From: Aliishimia ponticola
Lineage (GTDB): Bacteria; Pseudomonadota; Alphaproteobacteria; Rhodobacterales; Rhodobacteraceae
Direction of reading: 5' to 3'
Length of the DNA stretch: 64,000 nucleotides
NCBI RefSeq assembly: GCF_004803475.1
Contig: NZ_SRKY01000001.1
Location: 868,001-932,000, forward strand
The first letter of the stretch is position 1, and every line of letters begins with the position of its first letter. Position numbers and translations under genes: made by a program. This document shows, piece by piece, positions 36,237 through 45,249 of this stretch. Below the pieces are notes generated by a model that was not told the origin of the DNA, made no database searches, and saw nothing but the letters and a program-made list of their open reading frames with translations.

Positions 36237-36874
36237 GCGATATCGCCGAACGGCAGATGCAGTTCCTGTTCACCCTGCGTTCGCGCGGGGTGACGGACAA
36301 ACGGGTGCTCAACGCGATGGAACAGGTCGATCGCGGCCCTTTCATCCGGGGCATCTTTGCCGAACGCGCCTATGAAGACACGCCATTGCCTATCGCCTGC
36401 GGCCAGACGATCTCGCAACCTTCGGTGGTCGGGCTGATGACGCAGGCGCTGCGGATCAATCCACGCGATACGGTGCTGGAGATCGGGACCGGCTCTGGCT
36501 ATCAGGCCGCGATCCTGTCAAAGCTGGCGCGGCGCGTCTATACGATCGACCGCCACAAGCGGCTGGTTCAGGAAGCCAGCGACATCTTCGAGGATATGAA
36601 CCTCACCAATATCACCCCGATTACCGGTGACGGCTCACACGGATTGCCCGATCAGGCGCCGTTTGATCGTATCATCGTGACCGCCGCAGCCGAAGACCCG
36701 CCCGGGCCGCTCTTGGCGCAGCTCAAAATAGGCGGTATCATGGTCGTGCCCGTGGGCCAGTCTGATGCGGTTCAACACCTGATCCGTGTCCGCAAAGAGG
36801 AAACCGGGCTGGAATATGACGAGCTTCTTCCAGTGCGCTTCGTGCCGCTTCTCGAAGGGCTTGGCAAAGACTGA
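36233..36874 (+). CDS. pcm: protein-L-isoaspartate O-methyltransferase
   Basis: 213 residues. SAM-binding motif '[18 protein letters not shown]', plus '[27 protein letters not shown]' typical of PCMT. Repairs isoaspartyl damage in proteins. Middle gene of the surE-pcm-nlpD operon. Confidence 0.95.
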   Translation: MSDIAERQMQFLFTLRSRGVTDKRVLNAMEQVDRGPFIRGIFAERAYEDTPLPIACGQTISQPSVVGLMTQALRINPRDTVLEIGTGSGYQAAILSKLARRVYTIDRHKRLVQEASDIFEDMNLTNITPITGDGSHGLPDQAPFDRIIVTAAAEDPPGPLLAQLKIGGIMVVPVGQSDAVQHLIRVRKEETGLEYDELLPVRFVPLLEGLGKD

Positions 36875-36947
36875 TCGCAACGCGACACGACCGCAAGACT
36901 ATATCCGAGCCCCGGCCAACAGGGGCATGGGAATGAGGACAAAGCAG

Positions 36948-38138
36948 ATGACACATCCCTTCCTGCGCAGCAGTGTCGCCATCTTGGCGCTCAGCGCACT
37001 CGCAGCCTGCGAAGACGGTCTCGACTTCGACCTGCGCGGCGGCACCGGCAGTTTCACGACGGCCCAGGCCGCGCAACAGGCCACGGCAGCACGCCCGCAG
37101 CCCGATAATCGCGGCATCATCTCCTACCCGAATTACCAGGTCGCCGTTGCGCGGCGCGGGGATACGGTGGCCGATGTGGCATCCCGGATCGGCAGCGACG
37201 CCGATGCGCTCGCCAAGTTCAACGGCCTGCCCATTGACGCGACGCTGCGCGCTGGCGAAATCATCGCCCTACCCGGCCGGGTCGCTGAACCCTCACCTGC
37301 GACCGGCGCAGCCGCCACCGGCCCCATCCGCCCCGCCAGCGACGTGGATGTGACCACCTTGGCCGGACAGGCCATCGACAACTCGGCGCAAACGACGCCC
37401 AGCACCACCACGACCACCACGCAGCCAGTTGCGCAAACCGGCGAAGAACCGATCCGCCACAAAGTCGTGCGCGGTGAAACAGCGTATTCGGTGGCCCGCC
37501 TCTACAATGTGCCGGTCCGCTCCCTTGCCCGCTGGAACAGCCTCGGGCCGCAATACGCGATCCGCGAAGGCCAGTACCTGCTGATCCCCGTGGCCGAGGC
37601 AACGCCGCCCGCAACGGCGGCTACAACAGCCGAGGCGACAACAGCGCCCGGCGAAGGCTCGCCCACGCCGCAACCGCCCTCCGCCGCAAAACCGCTGCCG
37701 AAAGAAGACGTCGCGCCGGCGGCCTCTCCGAAGCCGGCTCCGCCCGCCCCCAAACCCGATCTCGGCGCTGCCACGAAACCCGCCCCAAGCGGGCAGCTTG
37801 CCTACCCGGTCCAAGGCACGATCATCCGGGACTACGCGAAGGGCCGCAATGATGGCATCAATATCAAAGGCGCGGCAGGCGGCGCGGTCAAAGCCGCCGA
37901 TGCAGGCACCGTGGCGGCCATTACCGAAAGCGCCGATGGCGTGCCGATCATCGTGGTCCGGCATCAGGACAACCTGCTGACCGTCTACGCGAATGTCACG
38001 GATGTGAGTGTCAAGAAGGGCGATCAGGTGCGCCGCGGCCAAGGGCTCGCCAAGCTGCGACAAGGCGATCAAAGCTTCGTCCATTTCGAAGTCCGCAAAG
38101 GCTTCGAGAGCGTCGATCCGAACGATTACCTGAACTAA
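36948..38138 (+). CDS. nlpD: NlpD-like lipoprotein: two LysM domains and a degenerate M23 (LytM) domain
   Basis: 396 residues from the ATG at 36948 (GAGGA eight bases upstream; ATG 36933 is a possible alternative with AGGGG). Lipobox LAAC with Cys21. LysM 1 'YQVAVARRGDTVADVASRIG..', LysM 2 'HKVVRGETAYSVARLYNVPVRSLARWNSL..', an Ala/Pro/Thr-rich linker, then a C-terminal M23 domain. The zinc ligands are altered: HxxxD is NDGIN and the HxH is FVHF. As in E. coli NlpD this suggests an amidase activator rather than an endopeptidase. Confidence 0.88.
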   Translation: MTHPFLRSSVAILALSALAACEDGLDFDLRGGTGSFTTAQAAQQATAARPQPDNRGIISYPNYQVAVARRGDTVADVASRIGSDADALAKFNGLPIDATLRAGEIIALPGRVAEPSPATGAAATGPIRPASDVDVTTLAGQAIDNSAQTTPSTTTTTTQPVAQTGEEPIRHKVVRGETAYSVARLYNVPVRSLARWNSLGPQYAIREGQYLLIPVAEATPPATAATTAEATTAPGEGSPTPQPPSAAKPLPKEDVAPAASPKPAPPAPKPDLGAATKPAPSGQLAYPVQGTIIRDYAKGRNDGINIKGAAGGAVKAADAGTVAAITESADGVPIIVVRHQDNLLTVYANVTDVSVKKGDQVRRGQGLAKLRQGDQSFVHFEVRKGFESVDPNDYLN

Positions 38139-38176
38139 CCGCCCTTCATTGTTCTCAAATACTCCGGAGGGGGTCC

Positions 38177-38223
38177 GGGGGAGGCAGCGCCTCCCCCGCC
38201 GGTCGGATCGCGTCAGCGATCCG
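38177..38223. repeat. pair of perfect hairpins between convergent genes
   Basis: GGGGGAGGC/GCCTCCCCC (38177-38197, 3-base loop) and CGGATCGC/GCGATCCG (38204-38223, 4-base loop), preceded by TTCTCAAATACTCC (from ~38151). I associate this lead-in with a frequent intergenic element of Rhodobacteraceae. Likely bidirectional termination/3'-end element for nlpD and the DUF815 gene; no U-tract. Confidence 0.55.
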
Positions 38224-38252
38224 AACCACCCGAACCTCTCACACCAATAGGC

Positions 38253-39098
38253 TCAGCGCGTGATGGCCACGCCCTTGCGCCCCGCCAGATCGGTAAAGAA
38301 CTGCCACGCAACGCGGCCCGAACGCGATCCGCGCGTCGCCTGCCATTCGATCGCTTCGGCCCGAAGCTCTTCATCGCTGACCACCACGCCATAGGCATCG
38401 CAATATCCCCGGATCATGGCCAGGTAAGCGTCCTGATCGCAGGGATGGAACCCCAGCCACAGGCCGAAGCGGTCCGACAGGGAAACCTTTTCCTCCACCG
38501 CCTCGGACGGGTTGATCGCCGAAGATCGCTCGTTCTCGATCATGTCGCGCGGCATCAGATGGCGCCGGTTCGACGTGGCATACAGAACCACGTTGTCCGG
38601 CCGCCCCTCGATCCCGCCATCCAGCACCGCTTTGAGCGATTTGTAGTGTTGGTCATCGCCGCCAAAGCTCAGATCGTCGCAAAACAGTACGAACCGCGCC
38701 GGAGCGGTCCGCAGTACATTCAACAACCGCCCCACCGTCGGCAAATCCTCGCGCTGCAATTCCACGATTTTCAGCGCTGGATGATCTGCGTGGACATGGG
38801 CATGAATCGCTTTGACAAGGCTGGATTTCCCCATGCCCCGCGCGCCCCACAGCAGGGCGTTATTCGCGGGCAGCCCTGCTGCGAATTGGCGCGTATTGGC
38901 CAACAATGTATCGCGGGCGCGGTCGACCCCGACCAACAAATCCATGGGAACATGGTTCACGCGGGCAATGGGTTCCAGCCGATCCGGCTCCACATGCCAG
39001 ACGAAGCCCGCGGCGGTGTCCCAGTCGGGGGCGGCCATCGGCGCCGGAGCCATCCGCTCCAGCGCCGCGGCAATACGCTCCATCGCGGCATCGCTCAT
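38253..39098 (-). CDS. DUF815 P-loop ATPase
   Basis: 281 residues. Walker A GARGMGKSS (~84-92), Walker B-like FVLFCDDLSF, sensor-like 'VVLYATSNRRHLMPRDM', 'DRFGLWLGFHPCDQDAYLAMI'. Typical of the DUF815 AAA-type family of unknown role found beside tat genes in alphaproteobacteria. Starts within the tatC stop (ATGA). Confidence 0.88.
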   Translation of the reverse strand: MSDAAMERIAAALERMAPAPMAAPDWDTAAGFVWHVEPDRLEPIARVNHVPMDLLVGVDRARDTLLANTRQFAAGLPANNALLWGARGMGKSSLVKAIHAHVHADHPALKIVELQREDLPTVGRLLNVLRTAPARFVLFCDDLSFGGDDQHYKSLKAVLDGGIEGRPDNVVLYATSNRRHLMPRDMIENERSSAINPSEAVEEKVSLSDRFGLWLGFHPCDQDAYLAMIRGYCDAYGVVVSDEELRAEAIEWQATRGSRSGRVAWQFFTDLAGRKGVAITR

Positions 39099-40015
39099 CG
39101 GTCTTCGCCATCCTGATCTTTGTTCAGATCGGCATCCCAGTCTTCGTCCATCTCGTCATCCCACAGACCTTCAGCCTGCAACTTCGCCTTACGCTGCTTT
39201 TCGACACGTTTCACAAGCTGGATGGAGATTTCATAAAGCCCGTAAACCACGACAAAGAGGATCAACTGCGTCACCACATCGGGCGGCGTCACCACGGCAG
39301 CAAGCACCAGAATACCCACCATCGCGTATTTGCGCACATTGATCAGCCCGGTCGAACTTACCAGCCCGGCCTTGCCCATCAGCGTCAGCAAAACGGGCAA
39401 TTGAAAGCACAGGCCGAAGGCCAGAATGAACTTTAGCGTGATGTCGAGGCTCTCATTGACCTTGCCATTGAAGACAATCGTCGGACGCGAGGTCTCCGCC
39501 ACCGCTTCGCCCCCGTTCAGCATCGAGGTGAACATCGACGACGCATCGGCGAAGCCCAGCAAGAAGGTCATCGCCAGCGGCGTCACCACGAATTGCGCGA
39601 AACTCGCCCCCAGCAGGAACATGACCGGCGAGGCGATCAGGAACGGCATGAAGGCGTTCTTTTCCTGCCGGTACAGCCCCGGCGCCACGAAGCGCCACAT
39701 CTGATAGCCGATCACCGGAAAAGCCAGCCCGAAGCCGAACACCATCGACACGCGGAACAGCGTGAACAGGTATTCCTGCGGGCTGGTATATTGGAATGTC
39801 GGTGACGGATCGCCCAGCGATCGCAGCGTGTTCTCGATCGGATCGAGCAGGAAGTTAAGCACATGGGCCGCCACGAACTCCCCCTGCCACGGGATGAAGA
39901 ACACGGTAATGGCGATTAGGAACGCGATCACAGAGCGGATAAGCCGCGTGCGCAATTCCGCAAGGTGTTCGATCAGCGGCGCTGCGCTGTCGTCAATATC
40001 GTCGGTTTGGCTCAT
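39095..40015 (-). CDS. tatC: twin-arginine translocase subunit TatC
   Basis: 306 residues, six membrane helices. '[22 protein letters not shown]' N-terminus with the RR-binding Glu, '[42 protein letters not shown]' and later helices are all typical. The C-terminus is extended and acidic (~45 residues). Overlaps tatB by four bases. Confidence 0.95.
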   Translation of the reverse strand: MSQTDDIDDSAAPLIEHLAELRTRLIRSVIAFLIAITVFFIPWQGEFVAAHVLNFLLDPIENTLRSLGDPSPTFQYTSPQEYLFTLFRVSMVFGFGLAFPVIGYQMWRFVAPGLYRQEKNAFMPFLIASPVMFLLGASFAQFVVTPLAMTFLLGFADASSMFTSMLNGGEAVAETSRPTIVFNGKVNESLDITLKFILAFGLCFQLPVLLTLMGKAGLVSSTGLINVRKYAMVGILVLAAVVTPPDVVTQLILFVVVYGLYEISIQLVKRVEKQRKAKLQAEGLWDDEMDEDWDADLNKDQDGEDR

Positions 40016-40479
40016 GCGTTGTCCTTGGCGCCGCCGCTTGGGCTATCTGCCTGCATTGCCGCCTCTGCCTCTTCTGCCTTCTTCAGCGCCTCGGCGGCCT
40101 CACGCGCTTTGCGTTCGGCTGCGGCCCGCGCCGTCTTGGCCTGAATTTTCTTGGTCTGCTCCGCGCGTTCCGCCGCCAGCTTGCCGGTTTCACTGTCAGG
40201 ATCGAAATCCATCTTGTTCAGCGATGAGGCCGCATCCTTGACGCCATCCATCGCCGATTTCACCGGGTTGGCCGCCGCGTTCAGCGATTTCTGGATGTCG
40301 CGCACCCCGGCCTCGTCCGCCGCGTCATTCATGGCGGTGGTGAATTCGCGCGCCATCCCCCGCATACGCCCGACCCAGCGGCCCGCATTGCGGAACAGGA
40401 CCGGAAGATCCTTCGGTCCCACCACGATCAGCGCAACGATGCCGATGACCAGCAGTTCGGCAAAGCCCAGATCGAACAT
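40012..40479 (-). CDS. tatB: twin-arginine translocase subunit TatB
   Basis: 155 residues. '[46 protein letters not shown]' is the TatB helix-hinge-amphipathic helix; the rest is a charged coiled coil rich in Ala/Glu/Lys. Binds Tat substrates with TatC. Confidence 0.95.
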   Translation of the reverse strand: MFDLGFAELLVIGIVALIVVGPKDLPVLFRNAGRWVGRMRGMAREFTTAMNDAADEAGVRDIQKSLNAAANPVKSAMDGVKDAASSLNKMDFDPDSETGKLAAERAEQTKKIQAKTARAAAERKAREAAEALKKAEEAEAAMQADSPSGGAKDNA

Positions 40480-40485
40480 CGGGGA

Positions 40486-40704
40486 TTACACCTTGTCTTT
40501 GTCGTCCGCGGGCGTGACGTCTTTGGCCGCTTCCGCTGTTTCCGCTTCGATTTCCTGCGAGCCTTCATTGATGCCGCGCTTGAAAGAGGTGATCCCCTTG
40601 CCGACTTCGCCCATCAGACCGGCGATCTTGCCGCGTCCGAACAGAACCAGCACGACAACCGCGATAAGAATGATGCCTGGAAGGCCGATATTTCCGAGTC
40701 CCAT
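40486..40704 (-). CDS. tatA: twin-arginine translocase subunit TatA
   Basis: 72 residues from the ATG at 40704. 'GLPGIILIAVVVLVLFGRGKIAGLMGEVGKGITSFKRGI' is the TatA signature with FGxxK variant FGRGK. Forms the pore. First gene of tatABC on the minus strand. Confidence 0.95.
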   Translation of the reverse strand: MGLGNIGLPGIILIAVVVLVLFGRGKIAGLMGEVGKGITSFKRGINEGSQEIEAETAEAAKDVTPADDKDKV

Positions 40705-40853
40705 GTGACGTCTCCCATATGTCTTTGAGGGCCAAGTGGCCCGCCGTCCCAAGCGTTTTACTGCGCGCAGCGCGCCGCGCGGAAGGCTTGCATCCCCCCG
40801 GAACGGCGCAAAGCGGGGATTTCAGGGTTGAAAATCACCGCCGGGAATGACAC

Positions 40854-40871
40854 CTGACAGGTTAATGTCAG
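40854..40871. promoter_or_regulatory. inverted-repeat operator (CTGACA-N6-TGTCAG) before the WYL regulator
   Basis: Perfect 6-bp arms with a 6-base spacer, 22 bases upstream of the regulator's start; a further TGACA sits at 40848-40852. Perfect dyad symmetry so close to the regulator gene suggests autoregulation. Confidence 0.5.
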
Positions 40872-40893
40872 TATATAACCCCCATTTGCCGCG

Positions 40894-41577
40894 ATGACCC
40901 GCACCCAACGTCTACATCGGCTGCTGTCGCTGCTGCGCGATGGCGCTGTGCATACCGCCGCCGATCTGGCCGCGCAGGTCGGGGTATCGGTGCGCACGAT
41001 CTACCGCGATATGGACACCCTTCAAGCGTCCGGCGTGCCCATCGAAGGGGCGCGCGGCACGGGCTACCGCGCGACGGGAGAGATCACCCTGCCCCCGCTG
41101 ACACTGACGCCGCAGGAATTGGAGGCGCTCAATCTCGGCATTGCCATCGTGGCGGAGGCCGCAGATCCCGATCTGGCAAGCGCCGCAGCATCGTTGGGCG
41201 ACAAGCTGGATGGGCTGTTGCCGGAACAGGTGATCTCTGACACCGATGCGTGGAAATTCGCGACCTATCCTTTTGCGGACAGCGCACGCGGGCTTGGCCA
41301 TATGCCGACCTTGCGCAGCGCCATCCGGGCGCGTCAAAAGTTGCGACTGCGGATAACAACCCCCGACGGCCAAAGCGCCGACCGCATTGCGCGGCCGCTG
41401 CGCATCGAAAACTGGGGGCGTGTCTGGCTGCTGACCATCTGGTGCGAAACCACATCCGCCTTCGATACCCTCCGGCTGGACCTGATCGATGCGGCAGTAG
41501 CGCTGCCCGAACTTTTCACCGACGAGCCGGGCAAAACCCTGGACGATCTTCCCCCCGGAACCGGCCAGCAGGGTTAG
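40894..41577 (+). CDS. HTH-11/WYL-type transcriptional regulator (YafY-like)
   Basis: 227 residues. Winged HTH at ~3-60 ('RLHRLLSLLRDGAVHTAADLAAQVGVSVRTIYRDMDTLQASGVPIEG'), WYL-like domain ~130-205 ('MPTLRSAIRARQKLRLRITTPDGQSADRIARPLRIENWGRVWLLTIWCE'). WYL domains sense nucleic acids or nucleotides in known members. Stop overlaps that of the convergent glycosyltransferase gene by four bases. Confidence 0.82.
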   Translation: MTRTQRLHRLLSLLRDGAVHTAADLAAQVGVSVRTIYRDMDTLQASGVPIEGARGTGYRATGEITLPPLTLTPQELEALNLGIAIVAEAADPDLASAAASLGDKLDGLLPEQVISDTDAWKFATYPFADSARGLGHMPTLRSAIRARQKLRLRITTPDGQSADRIARPLRIENWGRVWLLTIWCETTSAFDTLRLDLIDAAVALPELFTDEPGKTLDDLPPGTGQQG

Positions 41578-42446
41578 AACAAGCCGCTGAACCGCTCCGG
41601 CAGCACGAACTGTTTGGCGAAATCCGGGCGGCGGAATTCATAATACCCGGTGGTGCCACGCGGGCCGAAGCTGCGCTGCATCTTGCGGCGCACCCAGCTT
41701 AGATCAAAGCCGTCTTCCATCTCGATCTCGGCGAACTTCTCAAAGATGGCGCGATCCTCGCCGCGTGCTTCCGCGAACCAGTGTTGCCCAATCGCGGTTT
41801 CCTTGATCCCTGCCCCGATCTCGGAAGTGACGGCGTTGCGCCGATCCATCGCCTCGACATACGCGGTGAAGTCGCACCATTTGAGGTGCAGCAGGTACAG
41901 CTCATCGGGCGTGTGCAGCTTGTTGTACTGCGCAAAATGCCCACCGCGTGCCAGTTTCACCGGGGTCGAGACGATGCATGGCTTTGAATAATGCGGCGCA
42001 AGGCGCACATGGCGGCGCGGGCCCAGAATGGTGTCGGTGATTGGTGTGTCTTCGATATCGATCCGGTGGATCACCTCAAGCCCAACAGGCGTATAGACCC
42101 GGCCATCGGCCGCATCTTCAAGCCAGTCGCGCAGATTGACGCCCTTGGCGGGATCCACGACGACCAGCTCATCCACGTCGCCCACCAGCACATGCCGGTA
42201 ATAGCGCCGCAACCCGCCCACCAGGTTATTAAGCAACGACCACCGCTTGATATCGAAATTCTTGTGCGGATCGCCGGGAATGCCGATGATATTGCATCCT
42301 TCGGCCAGCGCAGCGACCTCGGCCCCGCGCCCGTGATTGATCACATAGCAATTTTCGCGCCCGAACAATGTCCCGTAATGGCGCAGCCACGCCTTCAGAA
42401 AGAACGTGTCATCCCGCACCATCGTTACTGCGGCTACTGTTTGCAT
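41574..42446 (-). CDS. glycosyltransferase, GT2-like
   Basis: 290 residues from the ATG at 42446 (AGGGCAG upstream). 'VAAVTMVRDDTFFLKAWLRHYGTLFGREN' and the metal-binding DVD motif 'HVLVGDVDELVVVDP' place it in the family 2/'glycosyltransferase family 92-like' group. Likely transfers a sugar in polysaccharide or glycan synthesis; acceptor unknown. Shares a short promoter region with the divergent sulfotransferase-like gene. Confidence 0.75.
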   Translation of the reverse strand: MQTVAAVTMVRDDTFFLKAWLRHYGTLFGRENCYVINHGRGAEVAALAEGCNIIGIPGDPHKNFDIKRWSLLNNLVGGLRRYYRHVLVGDVDELVVVDPAKGVNLRDWLEDAADGRVYTPVGLEVIHRIDIEDTPITDTILGPRRHVRLAPHYSKPCIVSTPVKLARGGHFAQYNKLHTPDELYLLHLKWCDFTAYVEAMDRRNAVTSEIGAGIKETAIGQHWFAEARGEDRAIFEKFAEIEMEDGFDLSWVRRKMQRSFGPRGTTGYYEFRRPDFAKQFVLPERFSGLF

Positions 42447-42532
42447 CTGCCCTGCCCTCAGCCCTGTTTGCGGCTTTTCCCGCGACAATAGCTATCCGGG
42501 AGATATAAGAGAATCACAAATAATTCATCGCC

Positions 42533-43309
42533 ATGCAATGTGACCAACAAGCCGCGCCCATGATCCTGACCGATTTCGCCCACACCGGGTTTGCCCTTCA
42601 TCTGGCCACAGACCAGCCCATCACACGCTATCAGGTGCTGGGCGAAAGGTCCTCGGGGACCAATTTCGCGAAACGGCTATTGGGGCGGAATACCGATCTG
42701 AAACCGACAGAGGCGCTGGGGTGGAAACACGGGTTTCCCCATGCCCTCGCCATCCCGCCGGACCTGCTGGTGATCGGGGTTGTCCGGTCCGCCAAAAGCT
42801 GGGCGCTGTCGATGCATGCAAAGCCCTGGCATGCCGGCCCGGACCTGCAGGCGTTGCCACTATCGGACTTCCTGCGGGCGCCATGGGACAGTTACGTGGA
42901 TCGCCCGCGCTACTTTGACGGCGCGGCGGCGGCAGGCATCGTGGGCCAGCCTCTACAGTATGACCGCCACCCGTTGACCGGCGCACGTTTTGACAACCTG
43001 TTCGCCCTGCGGCGCGCCAAGTTGGCAGGGCTGCTCAGCTATGCGGAACGGGGCTGCAATTTTGCGCTTTTGCGGATGGAGGACATGACCGCCCAGCCCG
43101 AGGCCACGTTGGACAAGCTGCTGAGCGCATTGCCCAATTCCAAGCGTGCGGAAAGCTTCCGGCCCGTCATCAAACGGCTTGGGTCCAAGTTCAAACCGGC
43201 TATCCCCGCGCGGCCCGACACACCAAAAGCACTGTCTGAAGACGATCTGGATTTCCTGCGCGCCGAAACCGACAAAACACAGGAAGCCATTCTCGGGTAC
43301 ACTTACTAA
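42533..43309 (+). CDS. sulfotransferase-fold protein, function uncertain
   Basis: 258 residues. 'YQVLGERSSGTNFAKRLLGRN' near residue 32 matches a PAPS 5'-phosphosulfate-binding loop (cf. RSGT), and 'VIGVVRSAKSWALSMH' near residue 78 resembles the 3'-phosphate-binding segment. No signal peptide. Together with the divergent glycosyltransferase it suggests a small glycan-decorating unit; this is inference. Confidence 0.6.
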   Translation: MQCDQQAAPMILTDFAHTGFALHLATDQPITRYQVLGERSSGTNFAKRLLGRNTDLKPTEALGWKHGFPHALAIPPDLLVIGVVRSAKSWALSMHAKPWHAGPDLQALPLSDFLRAPWDSYVDRPRYFDGAAAAGIVGQPLQYDRHPLTGARFDNLFALRRAKLAGLLSYAERGCNFALLRMEDMTAQPEATLDKLLSALPNSKRAESFRPVIKRLGSKFKPAIPARPDTPKALSEDDLDFLRAETDKTQEAILGYTY

Positions 43310-43349
43310 GTGACCGAAAAGGCTTCCGAATTTCCCTAGGGGGAGAAAG

Positions 43350-43426
43350 TGGCGCGGTTGACGGGGCTCGAACCCGCGACCCCCGGCGTGACAGGCCGGT
43401 ACTCTAACCAACTGAGCTACAACCGC
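43350..43426 (-). tRNA. tRNA-Asp (anticodon GTC)
   Basis: 77 bases with encoded CCA. Acceptor GCGGTTG/CAACCGC, anticodon loop CTGTCAC in CCGGC/GCCGG stem, T-loop TTCGAGC. Confidence 0.97.
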
Positions 43427-43511
43427 GCGTGAGGGGCGATTTACGGTAAGCACCCAGTCGCGTCAACACGCAAATGCAAACCTTTTTGATTTTTTTTCGT
43501 CGGCGGTAACA

Positions 43512-43526
43512 GGTAGGTAATCTACC
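43512..43526. promoter_or_regulatory. palindrome GGTAG-N5-CTACC upstream of the histidine kinase
   Basis: A perfect 5-bp dyad about 110 bases before the kinase start, just after an 8-T run at 43490-43497. The rest of the ~200 bases between tRNA-Asp and the kinase shows nothing else. Confidence 0.3.
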
Positions 43527-43634
43527 GACCATAAAACTGGGCGCACTCCCAAGAGATGGCCCGAAGAAATCATGCCCAAACCGTCCGTGCGACGCGCCTT
43601 TCCGTCCCGGCGTATGTCAGATCCTGATTGCTAG

Positions 43635-44816
43635 ATGCCGCGACGCGACCCGTCAAAACCGGCATGGGATGGCAAGCGTCTCACTCTCCAACCGACCCGG
43701 GTGGGGTACCGGATCGTGTTGACGATGCTCGCCTTCGTTTGTGCGTTCACCTTTCTGATCACATTGCACGATCATTTCTTCGGGGCGCAAAACGGGATTG
43801 CTGTGCAGGACCATGGGTTTTTCTCTGCCGCCACGCTGTCCTCAGCCATCGTCACGATGCTGGAAGTGCTCATTGCCGGGATGGCCGCCCTCTTCGTTTT
43901 GCAGCAGGTCGCATTCCGGGCGATGGACAAGATGGCGAAACGGGTTTCGGTCGCCCATTGGAGCGACCCGGAAGACCTGGTTCCCACGGGGGAAGAACGG
44001 CTGGTATTTCCGGGCGTGGTGAAAAGCATCTTTGAAACGCTCGACCGGATGCGCCAGGAAGCGCGCGACGCCTACAAGCAGATGGAACGCCAGACCATCT
44101 ATACCGCGCAACTGAACAGCTCGCTCCAGCAGGCGATCGAAGAACGTTCCGAACTCACCCACGCGCTTTCGCACGATCTGGTCACGCCGCTCAATTCCAT
44201 GGACATGCTGTTGAGCGAAGTTTCCAGTCAGGGGGACGCCCTTGGGCCGGAAACTGCGCAAGACCTTGCGGATATGCAAAGCAGCCTCGACCGTCTGCGC
44301 ACACAGATCGATGCGGTCAAGGATTACGCCTTCATTCTGGATAAAGCGGTGCAGTTCGAACCCGTTGATCTGGACGCCCTGGTGGAAAATGCGCTCGCCG
44401 GGATGGCACTGCAAATCGCCGATCTGGGCGCGGAAATCATCAAGGGGCCGCTCGGAACGGTTTCGGCCGACCGGGCGCTCTTGTCCTTTTTCGTGACAGA
44501 GGCTCTGGCCAACTGCCTTGCCTTCCGGGACGCGAAAAGGCCACTCCAGATCACGATCCAGACGCAATCGCCCCCCGGCACCCGGGAAGCGCGTCTCGTC
44601 ATTCGTGATAACGGCATCGGGATCGCCCCTGAATACCACGACCGCGTCATGCGACTGTTCCAGCGCCTGCACACATATGCCGAAGTGCCCGGCCGCGGCC
44701 TTGGCCTGCCGATCTGCAAAAAAGTGGCGGAGCGGTTGGGCGCGGATTTCCAACTTCACTCCGCACCGGATGAAGGGACCACATTGACCTTGAAATTGAA
44801 AAGGAGCTTGCCATGA
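43635..44816 (+). CDS. membrane sensor histidine kinase
   Basis: 393 residues. Two membrane helices (~26-44 and ~70-92) with a short external loop, a coiled linker (~130-175), H-box ALSHDLVTPLNSM with H180, and a HATPase domain with N-box 'FFVTEALANCLAFRD', G1 'IRDNGIGIAPEYHDRVMRLFQRLH' and G2 'GRGLGLPICKKV'. No known sensor domain. Its stop overlaps the start of the response-regulator gene (ATGA), so the pair is a unit. Confidence 0.88.
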   Translation: MPRRDPSKPAWDGKRLTLQPTRVGYRIVLTMLAFVCAFTFLITLHDHFFGAQNGIAVQDHGFFSAATLSSAIVTMLEVLIAGMAALFVLQQVAFRAMDKMAKRVSVAHWSDPEDLVPTGEERLVFPGVVKSIFETLDRMRQEARDAYKQMERQTIYTAQLNSSLQQAIEERSELTHALSHDLVTPLNSMDMLLSEVSSQGDALGPETAQDLADMQSSLDRLRTQIDAVKDYAFILDKAVQFEPVDLDALVENALAGMALQIADLGAEIIKGPLGTVSADRALLSFFVTEALANCLAFRDAKRPLQITIQTQSPPGTREARLVIRDNGIGIAPEYHDRVMRLFQRLHTYAEVPGRGLGLPICKKVAERLGADFQLHSAPDEGTTLTLKLKRSLP

Positions 44817-45220
44817 AACCGCCCCTTGGGACCGTCATGGTGATCGATGACGAGGAATTGGATCAGCGCCAGTATCGGCGCATTCTGTCGCGCTCGGGAC
44901 TGACCCGGGACATCATTCAGTTCACCTATGCCGATGAGGCGCTGGAATGGTTGTTGTCTTCGCCCGACCCGGCACCGGACCTGATCCTGCTGGACATCAA
45001 CATCCCGCGCATGAACGGGTTCGAATTTCTGGCTGCGCTGAAGAACGCGGTGGGAGAGCCGTCCAGCCCGGTCATCATCATGCTGACAACCTCGCTCAGC
45101 CCCGATGATCAAGCGCGCGCCAGCGCCTTCGCCTCGGTACGCGGCTATTTTCACAAGCCACTGACCGAGGCGCATCTAGCCGAAGCGGTTGAAATCCTGA
45201 AATCGGTTTCGGCGGCGTGA
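44813..45220 (+). CDS. single-domain response regulator (CheY-like)
   Basis: 135 residues. Receiver residues D12/D13, phospho-acceptor D61 (LILLDINIPRMNGFEFL), T92 and K115 are all in place; no output domain. Works with the upstream kinase, perhaps signalling through another protein. Confidence 0.88.
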   Translation: MKPPLGTVMVIDDEELDQRQYRRILSRSGLTRDIIQFTYADEALEWLLSSPDPAPDLILLDINIPRMNGFEFLAALKNAVGEPSSPVIIMLTTSLSPDDQARASAFASVRGYFHKPLTEAHLAEAVEILKSVSAA

Positions 45221-45249
45221 CATGGCAGGACCATTAAGCGCCGAAACGC

